From Anaerolineales bacterium (GTDB lineage: Bacteria; Chloroflexota; Anaerolineae; Anaerolineales; Villigracilaceae): a stretch of DNA of 61,694 nucleotides. Positions within the stretch are counted from its first letter, which is position 1; every line of letters starts with the position of its first letter. The stretch is from assembly GCA_016934715.1 (NCBI GenBank), contig JAFGSI010000051.1:1-61694 (forward strand), read 5' to 3'. Under the pieces are notes generated by a model. That model was given only the letters and a program-made list of their open reading frames with translations. It made no database searches and was not told the origin of the DNA. Of the stretch, positions 42,246 through 51,401 are shown piece after piece. The position numbers and the translations under genes are program-made.

Positions 42246-43487
42246 ATGAGAGTAAAGAATTACCTGGTTTCCAACACCTTTTACATGTTCGCCTACACGA
42301 TCAGCAGCTCCGGATTGAACGCGGTCTTTTGGTGGCTGGCTGCACGCCTGTATTCCCCAGACCTGGTCGGTCTGGCCGTCGTCCTGATCTCGATGGCGCA
42401 ATTACTGACGACCACAGCCCACCTGGGAATGAATTTTGGTCTGATCCGCTTCCTTCAAGAGACTCGGGAGAAGGGAAAACTGCTGAGCACGGTGTTGGTG
42501 ACCTGCATCTCCCTGGGAGCAGGGTTGGGGCTGGTGACCATCCTGATCGGGCCCTATGTCTCTTCCTCATTACTCGCCCTGCATGGAAACCTGAGCACTG
42601 CGATCTATTTCCTGGGTCTGGTCATCTTCATGGCAATCTTCCAGCTAAGCAATCCGATCCTGGTGGCGATCAACAAGGCAGATGTCTTTTTCGGCCTGAG
42701 TCTGGCAATACTTCTGAGTCGCCTGATCTTGCTGCTTTGGGGGAGCAGTACGCAGAATTCATTTTCGCTGTTGCTCGCCTTTTCTGTGCCCATGTTCATT
42801 ACCGGATCCTTCGTCCTGTTCTTTTATTTACCCAGGCATGTCCCCGGGTTCTCCCTGCGGCTTGGCCTGGATAAGGTCTTATGGAAGAAAATAAGGGATT
42901 ACTCGCTCTCCAGTTTTGCAGGCAATATCCTGCATGATCTTCCCTACCAGATCATTCCCCAGGTGATTGCCAATTTCGGCGGGCTGGCGGATGCAGCCTA
43001 TTTCTACATCCCCTGGACTTTATCGGGATTGGTGATCACATTCAGCGGCACGCTCTCCCAATCGCTGTTTATCGAAGGAGCCACTCGTCCCGCGTCTTTT
43101 CAGAGGAACCAGACGAAGGTTCTCCTGGCCTCCCTGGCCATTACGAGTGCAGGGATCATCGGCCTGTACCTGGTCGGTCCCTTTCTTCTGGCTCTCTTTG
43201 GTCCAGAATACGCCAATCTGGGCATGCCGATCTTGCGGATCCTGGGCCTGAGTGTACTGCCTGCGGCGGTCGTCTATCACCGGGTTGCCATCCTGCGAGT
43301 TCAGAACAGGACCGGTGAGATCATCTTCATTTACGGGCTTATCCTTTCCTTGTGGGCAGCATTTACTTTTGGATTGCCAATTGACTTGACCGCCTCCTGG
43401 ATCAGCTGGTGTTGGCTTGGCGCATATCTGGTCACAACCCCGGTCATTTTCTTATTCAGAGGAAGGGTACAAGATGCACAGAGATGA
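42246..43487 (+). CDS. Oligosaccharide flippase (polysaccharide biosynthesis family, Wzx-like)
   Basis: This 413-residue protein has about 12 membrane helices spread evenly along it, starting with the F-Y-M-F-A-Y-T-I-S-S segment near 12. It fits the MOP-superfamily polysaccharide transporters that flip lipid-linked glycans across the membrane. The ATG at 42246 follows the previous stop by 16 bases; the long in-frame extension upstream to 42087 lies over the nucleotidyltransferase gene and is rejected. Its 3' end overlaps the next gene by 14 bases. Confidence 0.88.
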   Translation: MRVKNYLVSNTFYMFAYTISSSGLNAVFWWLAARLYSPDLVGLAVVLISMAQLLTTTAHLGMNFGLIRFLQETREKGKLLSTVLVTCISLGAGLGLVTILIGPYVSSSLLALHGNLSTAIYFLGLVIFMAIFQLSNPILVAINKADVFFGLSLAILLSRLILLLWGSSTQNSFSLLLAFSVPMFITGSFVLFFYLPRHVPGFSLRLGLDKVLWKKIRDYSLSSFAGNILHDLPYQIIPQVIANFGGLADAAYFYIPWTLSGLVITFSGTLSQSLFIEGATRPASFQRNQTKVLLASLAITSAGIIGLYLVGPFLLALFGPEYANLGMPILRILGLSVLPAAVVYHRVAILRVQNRTGEIIFIYGLILSLWAAFTFGLPIDLTASWISWCWLGAYLVTTPVIFLFRGRVQDAQR

Positions 43488-44655
43488 GGCGAGGAACTTC
43501 ATCATCGCCCATCCTATGGATTCTTTCTTCCCCGCCCAGGGTGGGGGAATCCGGTACCTGATGAATGTGCTTGGCGCACTGAAGGAGCTGGGCTGGGAAG
43601 TCGAAGTCCTTGGAGTGAAAGCAGAGGATTCTGTTTGTTGCAGCAAACCATGGCGTCAAATTGCGTTGCTCCGGGAAGGTAATCCACTCTCAAGGCTGGT
43701 CCCTCTGTGGGCGCAGTACCTGACCAAACTCTACCTCTCGCTGCCCTTCCTGCATCTTCCGGCGGGGGCGGTGATTCTCACCCATCGGATCGATTGTATG
43801 CTGGCCTTCGTCCTGTTCAAAAGGAAGCACCCCAAGGTATTGGTCACGGCTGCACCCGGATATTATCTGCGCAGATCCCATCCGCATATTTATCGCTTAT
43901 TTGGATGGATCTATCACCTTGCGGAGAGCGCCTGCATCCAGGGGGTGGATGCGATCATCCCGACGGATGAAAAGACCCGCTCCTATTTTCTTGAACGCTA
44001 TCCAAAAGCAGCGCTGGTTGCCAATATTCCCTCGTCTATCGACCTGGAGGTTTTCAAGCTGGTCCCCAGGGAAAAAGCCAGGCTCGCGTTGCAATGGGAG
44101 GAGCTGGATCGGACGGTCCTTTTTTCGGGACGCCTGGTAGCCGTAAAGAATATTCCTTTGTTGATCCGTGCTTTTGACCGCGTCGCGCGCCAATTTCCAG
44201 CCGCGCGTCTGGTTCTCGTCGGGGACGGGGAAGACCAGGCCAATATCGAGGCACTTGCGGTAGAATCCTCTCACAGGATAGAACTTGTGGGCAGAGTGGA
44301 TCCCTCTGCGATGCCTGTCTACTATGCCGCTGCGGATGTACTGGTCCTCTGCTCGCTGGAAGAAGGCAGCCCAACGGTCGTAAAGGAAGCCCTGGCCTGT
44401 GGAACACCGGTGGTCAGCACGGACGTTGGTGATGCAGCTGTCCTCTTGTCAGACGATCCTGTCCTCGGCTGTATCGTAGACTTTGATGAAGTAGAGCTGG
44501 CCCAGGCGATCGAACGGTATCTGGCCTCGCCCGCTTCTCCGGAACAGAGACGGACAAGGAATCAGGTCGCAGAACAATTCGGCACGCACCAATTGGGTGA
44601 GAAATTCAACCGGGTCTTCAATCAGGTGATCGAGGCCAAGAACAAAGAACTATGA
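43474..44655 (+). CDS. Family 4 glycosyltransferase
   Basis: This 393-residue GT-B transferase has a Gly-rich N-terminal loop (A-Q-G-G-G-I-R-Y, about 20-27), the donor-domain F-S-G-R-L-V-A-V-K-N (about 212-221) and the E-x7-E motif within E-E-G-S-P-T-V-V-K-E-A (about 302-312). The ATG at 43474 is preceded by AGAGGAAGG and starts within the end of the flippase gene. The stop overlaps the next gene (ATGATGA). Confidence 0.92.
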   Translation: MHRDEARNFIIAHPMDSFFPAQGGGIRYLMNVLGALKELGWEVEVLGVKAEDSVCCSKPWRQIALLREGNPLSRLVPLWAQYLTKLYLSLPFLHLPAGAVILTHRIDCMLAFVLFKRKHPKVLVTAAPGYYLRRSHPHIYRLFGWIYHLAESACIQGVDAIIPTDEKTRSYFLERYPKAALVANIPSSIDLEVFKLVPREKARLALQWEELDRTVLFSGRLVAVKNIPLLIRAFDRVARQFPAARLVLVGDGEDQANIEALAVESSHRIELVGRVDPSAMPVYYAAADVLVLCSLEEGSPTVVKEALACGTPVVSTDVGDAAVLLSDDPVLGCIVDFDEVELAQAIERYLASPASPEQRRTRNQVAEQFGTHQLGEKFNRVFNQVIEAKNKEL

Positions 44656-46514
44656 TGAAAGATATTGACCGGACCCTGGCACTTGTTGGTATGTTGGTGT
44701 CATCATTGCTGTTGGCATTGCTGTTCTTGTTGGGTATTCAGCAGCCAGCCGGATTATTCATTACTCTTTACTTAACATTTACGTACTATTACATCATGCG
44801 CGACAGGTTGCTGCAGATCAATACGGCCGATCATGGTAGACCTCCATCCTTGTTGGCATCTCGGCCAGGTTTCCTTGTGTGGGTGTCTGTTCTTGTCTGC
44901 GGCCTTGGATGCCTTATCGTTTTTAGCTCGCGAAATATCCTTACCAGACCAATATGGGTATTCGGCCTGATCGCCGTCATCGCATTGATCATCCTTCTGG
45001 AAATCGTTTTGAAAGCATATGCCTTTCCAGGCGGGGGGCCGTCCATACTGATCCAGATTGTGATCCTGCTGGTCAGTATTGTTTTATCCGGACTGATCAG
45101 CATCCCCTTTAACGGGGGGGACACCTGGGCCCATCTTTACAACGCAAACATCGTTTTTGAGCACGGATCCCTGAATGCGATCGAAGGCAGTTATCAGAAT
45201 TATCCTTTATATCCAGCGCTCATCTACTTTCTCTCTGAAATGGTTAATCTGGCCAGTGGCCAGGCAGCCAGATTGATCAGCATCCTGTCGGTGATCGGCT
45301 GCACGCTGTTCATCTACTTGTTGGGAAGAAGGAATTTCAATTCCACGCAAAAAGGCCTGCTGGCAATTTTGTTGTTGGTAGGGAGCAAGTGGTTCATTTA
45401 CTGGGGGACCCTCGCGGTATCCATGACCATATCGATCTTCCTGTTCACTGTTTTCTACGCTCTGATCAGCCTGCGATTGATCAAGATTGAAAAATACCCA
45501 ACCGTATTTCTCTATACGATAGCCATCGTGCTCCCTTTTTACCATCCGGCGGGCGCGGTCGCGATCATCATCGTCTGTCTGGTATATTGGTTGCTGGGGA
45601 TACTGGTCTTCCGAAGGACCAGCCTGATAAAGATCAAGTCAAGCATGATCCTGTTTCTCGTCCTGTTCTCGATCATCGTCACATTGACCCAATGGATGTA
45701 TTTTGGCCAGACATTGGAATTTGCAGTAAGGAGCCTGCTCGGCGCTGTTTTTCAAGACACGCCAAGTTCGATCAGTATCGGAAAAAGCGCCAGCGATCCT
45801 ATCACTTACACCCTGGATAATCTGAATTTCTTTTTATTATTGTGCGTTTCGTCTATTGAAGTGCTCAGACAGATCAAACTGAAGACGGACCTCGTCAGTC
45901 TGTATTCTGGCATCAGTGGCTTCTTCCTGATCGTCTTTGCCTACTCCACGCAATTAATTAATTTACAGGCAGCCTTACCGTACAGGTGGCTGTTGTTTGG
46001 TACGATCATGCTGATCGTACCCGCCACCAATATTTTTGCGAACATGTTAAAGGCGAGAAGCTTTCTTGGCAAAGCCTTCGCCATTTCAGCCTTCCTTGTG
46101 TTCTTTATCTTTGGGTATATCAACAAGGACACCAACCGCGATAGCCCGTTCTATGGGATCCAGTATGCTGAACAGTATGAGATCACGAACTCTGAGCTTG
46201 CCGGGCTCAACTTTCTCCTTGGGAACCGGGATGAACTGCTGGACAATTCTTTGTTACTGGTCGATTTCAGGTCATGGGATTACCTGAAACATTATTTAGA
46301 CAGTCCCAGGGCGGGCTACTGGACTGCTTTCGAATTGAACACGAACAATATGGTCTTCAGTTTTCGGGATGTTTACCTGGACCATCGAAGCGCGTTCGTA
46401 GGTGATTCGATCGACACGTTCAATTTCACCGTTCCCAATCTGAATCTGATCTATGATGCAGGCGATTTCAAATGGTTTGATTGGCATCCTCGCTCGGAAG
46501 GACCCGACTCATGA
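44652..46514 (+). CDS. Multi-pass membrane protein, GT-C glycosyltransferase-like
   Basis: This 620-residue protein has about 13 membrane helices and one extended soluble C-terminal part (about 500-620). After the fifth helix the loop N-G-G-D-T-W-A-H (about 155-162) places an Asp where GT-C (PMT/Alg-type) enzymes bind the lipid-phosphate sugar donor. That would fit the polyprenyl-phosphate hexose synthase-like GT2 at the start of the locus. Composition is distinctly more AT-rich than the first half of the locus. GT-C assignment is inferred; polymerase-like functions are also possible. Confidence 0.6.
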   Translation: MMKDIDRTLALVGMLVSSLLLALLFLLGIQQPAGLFITLYLTFTYYYIMRDRLLQINTADHGRPPSLLASRPGFLVWVSVLVCGLGCLIVFSSRNILTRPIWVFGLIAVIALIILLEIVLKAYAFPGGGPSILIQIVILLVSIVLSGLISIPFNGGDTWAHLYNANIVFEHGSLNAIEGSYQNYPLYPALIYFLSEMVNLASGQAARLISILSVIGCTLFIYLLGRRNFNSTQKGLLAILLLVGSKWFIYWGTLAVSMTISIFLFTVFYALISLRLIKIEKYPTVFLYTIAIVLPFYHPAGAVAIIIVCLVYWLLGILVFRRTSLIKIKSSMILFLVLFSIIVTLTQWMYFGQTLEFAVRSLLGAVFQDTPSSISIGKSASDPITYTLDNLNFFLLLCVSSIEVLRQIKLKTDLVSLYSGISGFFLIVFAYSTQLINLQAALPYRWLLFGTIMLIVPATNIFANMLKARSFLGKAFAISAFLVFFIFGYINKDTNRDSPFYGIQYAEQYEITNSELAGLNFLLGNRDELLDNSLLLVDFRSWDYLKHYLDSPRAGYWTAFELNTNNMVFSFRDVYLDHRSAFVGDSIDTFNFTVPNLNLIYDAGDFKWFDWHPRSEGPDS

Positions 46515-46541
46515 TCAGGCTGCCACCCTTAAGGGAGATCC

Positions 46542-47252
46542 GTGTTGTTCACTAGTTTCGCGTTGTTCCTGGTAGCGACCATTCCGTGCCTTTATTTATC
46601 GTTGAAGGCCTACAACCGCGACGAAAAGAACAGTTTTTCGATTCTAGGATATTTGTTGTTATCCTATGTGCTTCTGTTTGGCATCAACAGCCTGATCCTG
46701 AATGGGACAGGCATCAGGATCGGCAAGACGAATCTGATCATCCTTTTCGGGATCGAAGGCACCATTTCCCTCATCTTGCTGGTGTATGAGATAAAATATA
46801 AGAGGAATAATTTGCTGGTCATCCACAAAGAAAAGCCGGCGAAATATTATGGATTTGCGAATCTTCTGTTGCTTGTTCTGTTCATCACGATCGCTTCCTA
46901 TTCGCTCGTCGACCGAAAGGATCGGAATGGATATACAGAATTCTATTTTCTTCAAGAGCCTGGTGTGCAGCCTGCCTGGCAGGGTGTGCATTCCTACTCT
47001 GACCAGGTCATTATCAGACTGGTGATCCACTCCGAAGAGCTGAACAGGACAATGTATTCGGTTGTTGTCTCTCAACCCGACACCCTCCTATCCCAACAGG
47101 ATTTCCTGTTCATAGAACCTGGCGGCAGCACTATGGTCGAGTTTGTTCTCCCGGCCAGCACTGAAAATATAACCCTGTATCAATTCGACTTACTTAGAAA
47201 CTTCAGCACAACACCCTATCGATCGCTGTATATCTGGCTTCGAAGGAAGTAA
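46542..47252 (+). CDS. DUF1616-like membrane protein
   Basis: This 236-residue protein has four membrane helices (about 3-20, 30-50, 62-80 and 100-120) and an extracytoplasmic beta-domain (about 125-236) containing N-G-Y-T-E-F-Y-F-L near 130, the hallmark of DUF1616 domains. No biochemical role is known to me. The start is GTG with GGGAG six bases upstream. It follows the GT-C-like gene by 27 bases and shares its low GC. Confidence 0.7.
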   Translation: MLFTSFALFLVATIPCLYLSLKAYNRDEKNSFSILGYLLLSYVLLFGINSLILNGTGIRIGKTNLIILFGIEGTISLILLVYEIKYKRNNLLVIHKEKPAKYYGFANLLLLVLFITIASYSLVDRKDRNGYTEFYFLQEPGVQPAWQGVHSYSDQVIIRLVIHSEELNRTMYSVVVSQPDTLLSQQDFLFIEPGGSTMVEFVLPASTENITLYQFDLLRNFSTTPYRSLYIWLRRK

Positions 47253-47273
47253 ACAGAGAAAGGACCAAAGCAT

Positions 47274-48242
47274 ATGAAAACCGGTGCCTGGATCATCATT
47301 GCGGTTGGGATCGTATTGATCCTGATCTTGGTGGTCGTGATCGTAATGTTCGTTCCTCTCGGGCCGGAAATTTCGGTCTCCCGCCCCACGGAAACCATGG
47401 CCTCCACACCCATCGTCGCCACGCCAGCCTTACCCGCAACTCCTACCCTGCTCGCGCCAGTGGTGGCTCGTGATTGTGGATCCGGGACGATGCTGATCAT
47501 GTTCCTGGGAGAGAGCCAGCCGCCGCGCGGCGCGGACGCGATTCGACTGGTGCGGGTGGATTTCGACCAGAATCGCATTGATGGACTGTCGCTACCATCC
47601 GAATTATGGGTTGCCACGCCAGGTCTGTCCGCCCGCGGAGTCAGTGTCGCGACCCTGAACCAGGTTTACGTCTATGGAAGGAACCAGGCCACAGGAGATG
47701 AGCGAACGCGCACGGCGGCGGCTGTCAGCCTGCTGGCGAACACATTGCAGGCGAATTACAGTTACATGCCCGAGCATTATTTTGTCATCAGGCAGGCTGC
47801 CTTTGCCGAATTTGTCGATGCACTGAATGGGGTGGATGTGGTCCTCCCGGTGGCTGTCGACGGCCGGGCAGAAGGGTTGGGTTATTTCCCGGCAGGTGCG
47901 CAGCATTTAAATGGGGCGATGGCCCTCAACCTGGTCCGGATCAGTGGTCCGGAAGGGTGGGAGCATTTTGATCGTCAAGAAATGGTCATTGAGGCCGTTT
48001 ACTCGTCCGCAATGACTCCCCAAAATTGGGACCGAATCCCGGCCTTGATCGATGCCTTCTATGGGAATGTGCTGACCGACCTCAGTGTCAACCAGATCCT
48101 GGATATCAGCTGCGTCCTGCATCAGCCCGGGGTGGTGGTCACCCAGCAACAGGTTGGACCCGAACTGGTGATTTACAGCGGGGAAAACATGTTTTCCCGG
48201 TCGGAATTGAGACAATATATCCTGCAGACCGTAGGGAAGTAG
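47274..48242 (+). CDS. LytR-CpsA-Psr (LCP) family protein with altered motifs
   Basis: This 322-residue protein has one N-terminal helix (about 5-28), a Thr/Pro-rich linker and an LCP-type domain (about 70-320). LCP enzymes attach glycans from lipid carriers to cell-wall or surface acceptors. The family consensus D-T-(I/M)...S-I-P-R-D is altered to G-A-D-A-I...S-L-P-S-E (Ser109-Glu110 in place of Arg-Asp), although the later H-F-D-R-Q-E motif keeps its Arg. Catalysis may be reduced or the domain may only bind. Its place at the end of the glycan locus suits a ligase or anchoring role. Confidence 0.8.
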   Translation: MKTGAWIIIAVGIVLILILVVVIVMFVPLGPEISVSRPTETMASTPIVATPALPATPTLLAPVVARDCGSGTMLIMFLGESQPPRGADAIRLVRVDFDQNRIDGLSLPSELWVATPGLSARGVSVATLNQVYVYGRNQATGDERTRTAAAVSLLANTLQANYSYMPEHYFVIRQAAFAEFVDALNGVDVVLPVAVDGRAEGLGYFPAGAQHLNGAMALNLVRISGPEGWEHFDRQEMVIEAVYSSAMTPQNWDRIPALIDAFYGNVLTDLSVNQILDISCVLHQPGVVVTQQQVGPELVIYSGENMFSRSELRQYILQTVGK

Positions 48243-48245
48243 GCT

Positions 48246-49619
48246 GTGCCTTCACGAAAACGAGAGCCAACGAGTGATCCTCCTCCGGACACCCAACTCC
48301 TTACCCGGGTGAATTTTCCCGCGCCCCCCAAAGACCTGCCTCCATCTTCCTTGCCTGGGGATGTTGCTGCAGACCACCTGGAGCCCGCCAGGAACGGTGC
48401 AGAGGAGTACCCCAAGAGGCCCCCACCGGGGATGCTGCGCCGGTCGCTGTTCGAGCAGGTCGAAAAACAACCTGGAAACCCCCGCCTGTGGATCCTTCTG
48501 GGGTGGTCTGCAGACGACGCCCACAGCGCGGCCACCTACTTTCGCCGCGCCCTGGCTATCGATCCTGAGCACCCGGTGGCTCGCGATGGACTCAAATGGG
48601 CCCAGGCCGAGATCGGGCCGGGCGAGGCCCCCCCCAGGGATCCGCGGGAAACCCCAGGCGCCGACCAAACCGGGGGGAACCAGTCTGACCCGGCTGCTCT
48701 CGCTGCTGCGGTGAACGAGGTACAGGCGGCCAGCAAGCCACTGACCCACAGCCAGGATCTTGCTCCGACCGCCCTGCGCGCTGCGAATACAATCCCGGGA
48801 AGCCGTTCGAAAGCACGAGGTTTCCGCTGGCGCACGCTCTCTCAGTTCTATCAAATCCCCTTTCTTCGTAACCTGAGCATCGCGATCCTCTACCTGTTCC
48901 TGATCAGCGCCGCGGAGGCTGTAACCGTCCTGGTGAATCCCATCCTTGGGATCATCTTCCATGCCGGGATCATGATCGCTTTGCTCGTACAAGGATCGAT
49001 CCTCCAACGAGGGCCCTTCCGAAGATACCTGGTCATGCTTTCTTTGGCCCCCCTGATCCGCGTATTGAGTTTATCCTTACCGCTGGGAATGTTTGATTTC
49101 CCGGTCATGTATCGTTACATGATCGTTGGAGTGCCGATCCTGCTGGCGGCGTTCTTTGCCGCCCGCAGTGTTGGCTTGACTGCAAACCGTTTGTATCTCA
49201 CCTGGAAGCGCTGGCCTCTCCAGCTCCTGTTCAGCCTGGTTGGTTTCGTGCTCGGTTTTGTCGAATACATCATTCTGAGGCCGAATGCCCTTGTGCCTTC
49301 TGGTAGTTGGTTCGATATCGCCATGGGGATATTCATCCTTTTCATCTTCACCGGCTTCCTGGAAGAATTCATCTTCCGGAGCCTGCTGCAGGTGACCGGG
49401 ATCCAGTTATTGGGAGGACTTGCCATCTGGGTCATTTCCATCCTGTTCGGGATTCTGCATATCGGGTATTACTCGGCTTTCGACGTAATATTCGCTTCCC
49501 TTGTGGGTCTCTTCTTCGGTTATTACGCGCTCAAGACACGTTCAATCCTGGGAGTGTCCCTGGCTCATGGCATTACCAACATCACCCTCTATATTCTCAT
49601 GCCCCTGGTCCTGCATTAA
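48246..49619 (+). CDS. CPBP family intramembrane protease with TPR-like N-terminal domain
   Basis: This 457-residue protein begins with about 190 cytoplasmic residues that include a TPR-like pair of helices (about 65-125: N-P-R-L-W-I-L-L-G-W and Y-F-R-R-A-L-A-I-D-P). A membrane domain of eight helices follows. The CPBP/Abi motifs are present: Glu373-Glu374 with Arg (E-E-F-I-F-R), F-G-I-L-H-I-G near 402 and S-L-A-H-G-I-T-N near 440. Such proteases cleave prenylated or membrane substrates. The start is GTG, three bases after the LCP stop. Last gene of the glycan locus. Confidence 0.88.
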   Translation: MPSRKREPTSDPPPDTQLLTRVNFPAPPKDLPPSSLPGDVAADHLEPARNGAEEYPKRPPPGMLRRSLFEQVEKQPGNPRLWILLGWSADDAHSAATYFRRALAIDPEHPVARDGLKWAQAEIGPGEAPPRDPRETPGADQTGGNQSDPAALAAAVNEVQAASKPLTHSQDLAPTALRAANTIPGSRSKARGFRWRTLSQFYQIPFLRNLSIAILYLFLISAAEAVTVLVNPILGIIFHAGIMIALLVQGSILQRGPFRRYLVMLSLAPLIRVLSLSLPLGMFDFPVMYRYMIVGVPILLAAFFAARSVGLTANRLYLTWKRWPLQLLFSLVGFVLGFVEYIILRPNALVPSGSWFDIAMGIFILFIFTGFLEEFIFRSLLQVTGIQLLGGLAIWVISILFGILHIGYYSAFDVIFASLVGLFFGYYALKTRSILGVSLAHGITNITLYILMPLVLH

Positions 49620-49654
49620 TTAAAGCCAGACAGGTGAAACCTGTCCGGCTTTAA
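49620..49654. terminator. Terminator hairpin at the end of the glycan locus
   Basis: TAAAGCC and GACAGGT pair with ACCTGTC and GGCTTTA around one mismatch, with a three-base loop; the hairpin is flanked by A-rich and T-rich sequence. It lies immediately after the CPBP stop and before the convergent small-protein gene, so it can end both transcripts. Confidence 0.8.
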
Positions 49655-49676
49655 TTTCATTTACGCTCGTCCGAAT

Positions 49677-49916
49677 CTAGCGCAAGGCGATCGCGATGCG
49701 TACGACAACAATCGCAACAAAAACAATCAACAAGGGGGGAATGGCCACATTCAAGGCGCGTGACCAACGTTCCATTTTCTTGTTGGAAACCGTGGCGCTG
49801 ATCTCTTTTTGAACCAAAAGAGTCAGCAGAAACATAATCGCGATCAGCCCAAATGTTCCAGCCATGGAGACATTGGCCAGCGTCGTAACCGTCGATGTGG
49901 TCACCGTTGAGATCAT
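49677..49916 (-). CDS. Small two-helix membrane protein
   Basis: This 79-residue protein has two membrane helices (about 18-36 and 58-76) joined by a charged loop (K-K-M-E-R-W-S-R). The N-terminus is Thr/Ser-rich. I cannot assign a function; its location beside a glycan locus is the only hint. A TGAGG lies seven bases before the ATG, and a TATAAT is present about 55 bases upstream on the same strand. Confidence 0.65.
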   Translation of the reverse strand: MISTVTTSTVTTLANVSMAGTFGLIAIMFLLTLLVQKEISATVSNKKMERWSRALNVAIPPLLIVFVAIVVVRIAIALR

Positions 49917-50144
49917 TATTGCCTCACATTATTCCAAGGATTAATATACCTCATTATACCGACAATCTCGCTTTTTCGACTTAAGAAATTCGTAAAGTCG
50001 GGTGCGTTGGTCCGGTACTTCCCGGCCGGTATTTCGAGAAGAAATAGTCATCCGCTCTACTTGCACAAGGGTAAGGCGCTTTTTCCAGCAGCTCTTCCGG
50101 GTGACCAGGTACCGGGCTTCAGGTTGCTCTACCGCTTCACAAAG

Positions 50145-50969
50145 CTAGGATATGATAGGAGACGGCTGGCTTAGCACGGCAAGCAGTGCCCTTGCCGCAT
50201 GCGCAGCGGCTATTCTGGAATTGTGCATCATCTTCCCGAATTGAAAAGCGATTTGAGGGCTGTGCAGAACCAGCCTTAGAATCCTGGCCATGCGAAAGTT
50301 GTATTTTTCATCGAGAACCGCCTCCAGGTCAAAGGGGATGGGCGATTGAGGCCCGTCGCTAATCGAACGAATGGACAGGCACGGTATCCCCATTTCGGCA
50401 GCGACTCGCGCAATACCAGTCGTCTCCATTTCCAGAACCGGGTGGGTCATCTCCTGCGATGGTTGCAGGACAATTTGCGACCCGCGGGTGGTGATGGCTG
50501 TTCCGATGACCAGATGTGCTCCGTACGGCTGCAAAGCCTGAGCGGCCGCGTTCCAGGCCGCCTTCGACAGCGAGGCGAGTGGCCACAACGGACCTGGCAG
50601 GCCCTTTTCCAACAGGCATGTATTCCTGGCAACGACCACATCTCCGATGCGCAGATCAGCATCGACTGCGCCTGCGATGCCGAAAGAAACCACCAGATGC
50701 GGACTCGTCGCTGACAGGAGGGAACGAGCACCATCCACGGCGCGGGCGAGTCCCATTCCAGATGTGACCAACAGGCAATTGCGGTCCAGGAGCTGGAAGC
50801 GAATTGCTCCAACGCGGTCAAGCGCGGTGCGCTTCCACTCCTTGAGACCCCGCAAGAGTGCCCGGCTTTCTTGTGGCATTGCAGCGATCAGACCGATCGT
50901 TTGCATGTCGCCGGCTTCGAAGTTCGTTCCCAACAGGTTGTCTTCTTTACGCGCGGGTGATAGATCCAT
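50145..50969 (-). CDS. Nucleoside phosphorylase/hydrolase family protein (MTA/SAH nucleosidase-like)
   Basis: This protein of up to 274 residues has the PNP/UDP phosphorylase fold. M-Q-T-I-G-L-I-A-A-M-P-Q-E (from residue 22) is the typical first strand, followed by T-S-G-M-G (about 69), V-S-F-G-I-A-G-A-V (about 94) and the substrate-binding L-E-M-E-T-T-G near 183 with S-D-G near 207. The family cleaves nucleosides or related N-glycosides; similar proteins occur with hopanoid genes, but none is seen here. The conserved start suggests translation from the ATG at 50906, giving 253 residues, though neither start has a good Shine-Dalgarno. Confidence 0.82.
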   Translation of the reverse strand: MDLSPARKEDNLLGTNFEAGDMQTIGLIAAMPQESRALLRGLKEWKRTALDRVGAIRFQLLDRNCLLVTSGMGLARAVDGARSLLSATSPHLVVSFGIAGAVDADLRIGDVVVARNTCLLEKGLPGPLWPLASLSKAAWNAAAQALQPYGAHLVIGTAITTRGSQIVLQPSQEMTHPVLEMETTGIARVAAEMGIPCLSIRSISDGPQSPIPFDLEAVLDEKYNFRMARILRLVLHSPQIAFQFGKMMHNSRIAAAHAARALLAVLSQPSPIIS

Positions 50970-51032
50970 CCTGGCTGTGATCGAGGACCCCTCTGCAGAA
51001 AAATAATGGCGGATTCATTCCCCGTGAACCGG

Positions 51033-51401
51033 TCAGTTTTTGAACATGCGCGCGGCCAACTCACATAACTGGTTGAAACTGATCGGCTTGATCAACACCA
51101 GGTCGCTGGTCTCCCTGAGCGCATCCGCACGCCGTGGATCGGCGGTGGACAGGATCACCTTGGTTTCTTTCAGGTGTGCCAGGGTGCGGATCTGCTCCAG
51201 CAGCTTCTCCCCCTTGACATGCGGCAGATTCAGGTCGAGCAGGACCAGATCGGGTGCCGCGCTCTCCAGGACAAGGGCGGCGGCCGCTCCATCCGAAATG
51301 ATCTCCGCCTCAAAGCCAACCAGGACCAGGGCCTGGTAAAAGATCTCGGCCTGCTTCAGGTCGTCCTCAATGATAATGGCCTTCCGTCCGGATGACATCA
51401 T
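51033..51401 (-). CDS. Single-domain response regulator
   Basis: This 122-residue CheY-like receiver domain has the acidic pair in I-E-D-D (11-14), the phospho-acceptor Asp56 in L-L-D-L-N-L-P, Ser/Thr in L-S-T-A-D near 85, and the conserved Lys in I-K-P-I-S near 103. There is no output domain. The start overlaps the stop of the histidine kinase gene and follows GGAGGAAAAG, so the two form a pair. It may act by phosphotransfer or protein binding. Confidence 0.92.
   Translation of the reverse strand: MMSSGRKAIIIEDDLKQAEIFYQALVLVGFEAEIISDGAAAALVLESAAPDLVLLDLNLPHVKGEKLLEQIRTLAHLKETKVILSTADPRRADALRETSDLVLIKPISFNQLCELAARMFKN

Noticed and set aside
34217-49619. The glycan locus as a complete rhamnose-type O-antigen cluster
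   Set aside because: rfbA, rfbB, a recognisable Wzy polymerase and an initiating phosphoglycosyltransferase are not present in the window, so only a partial assignment is justified.
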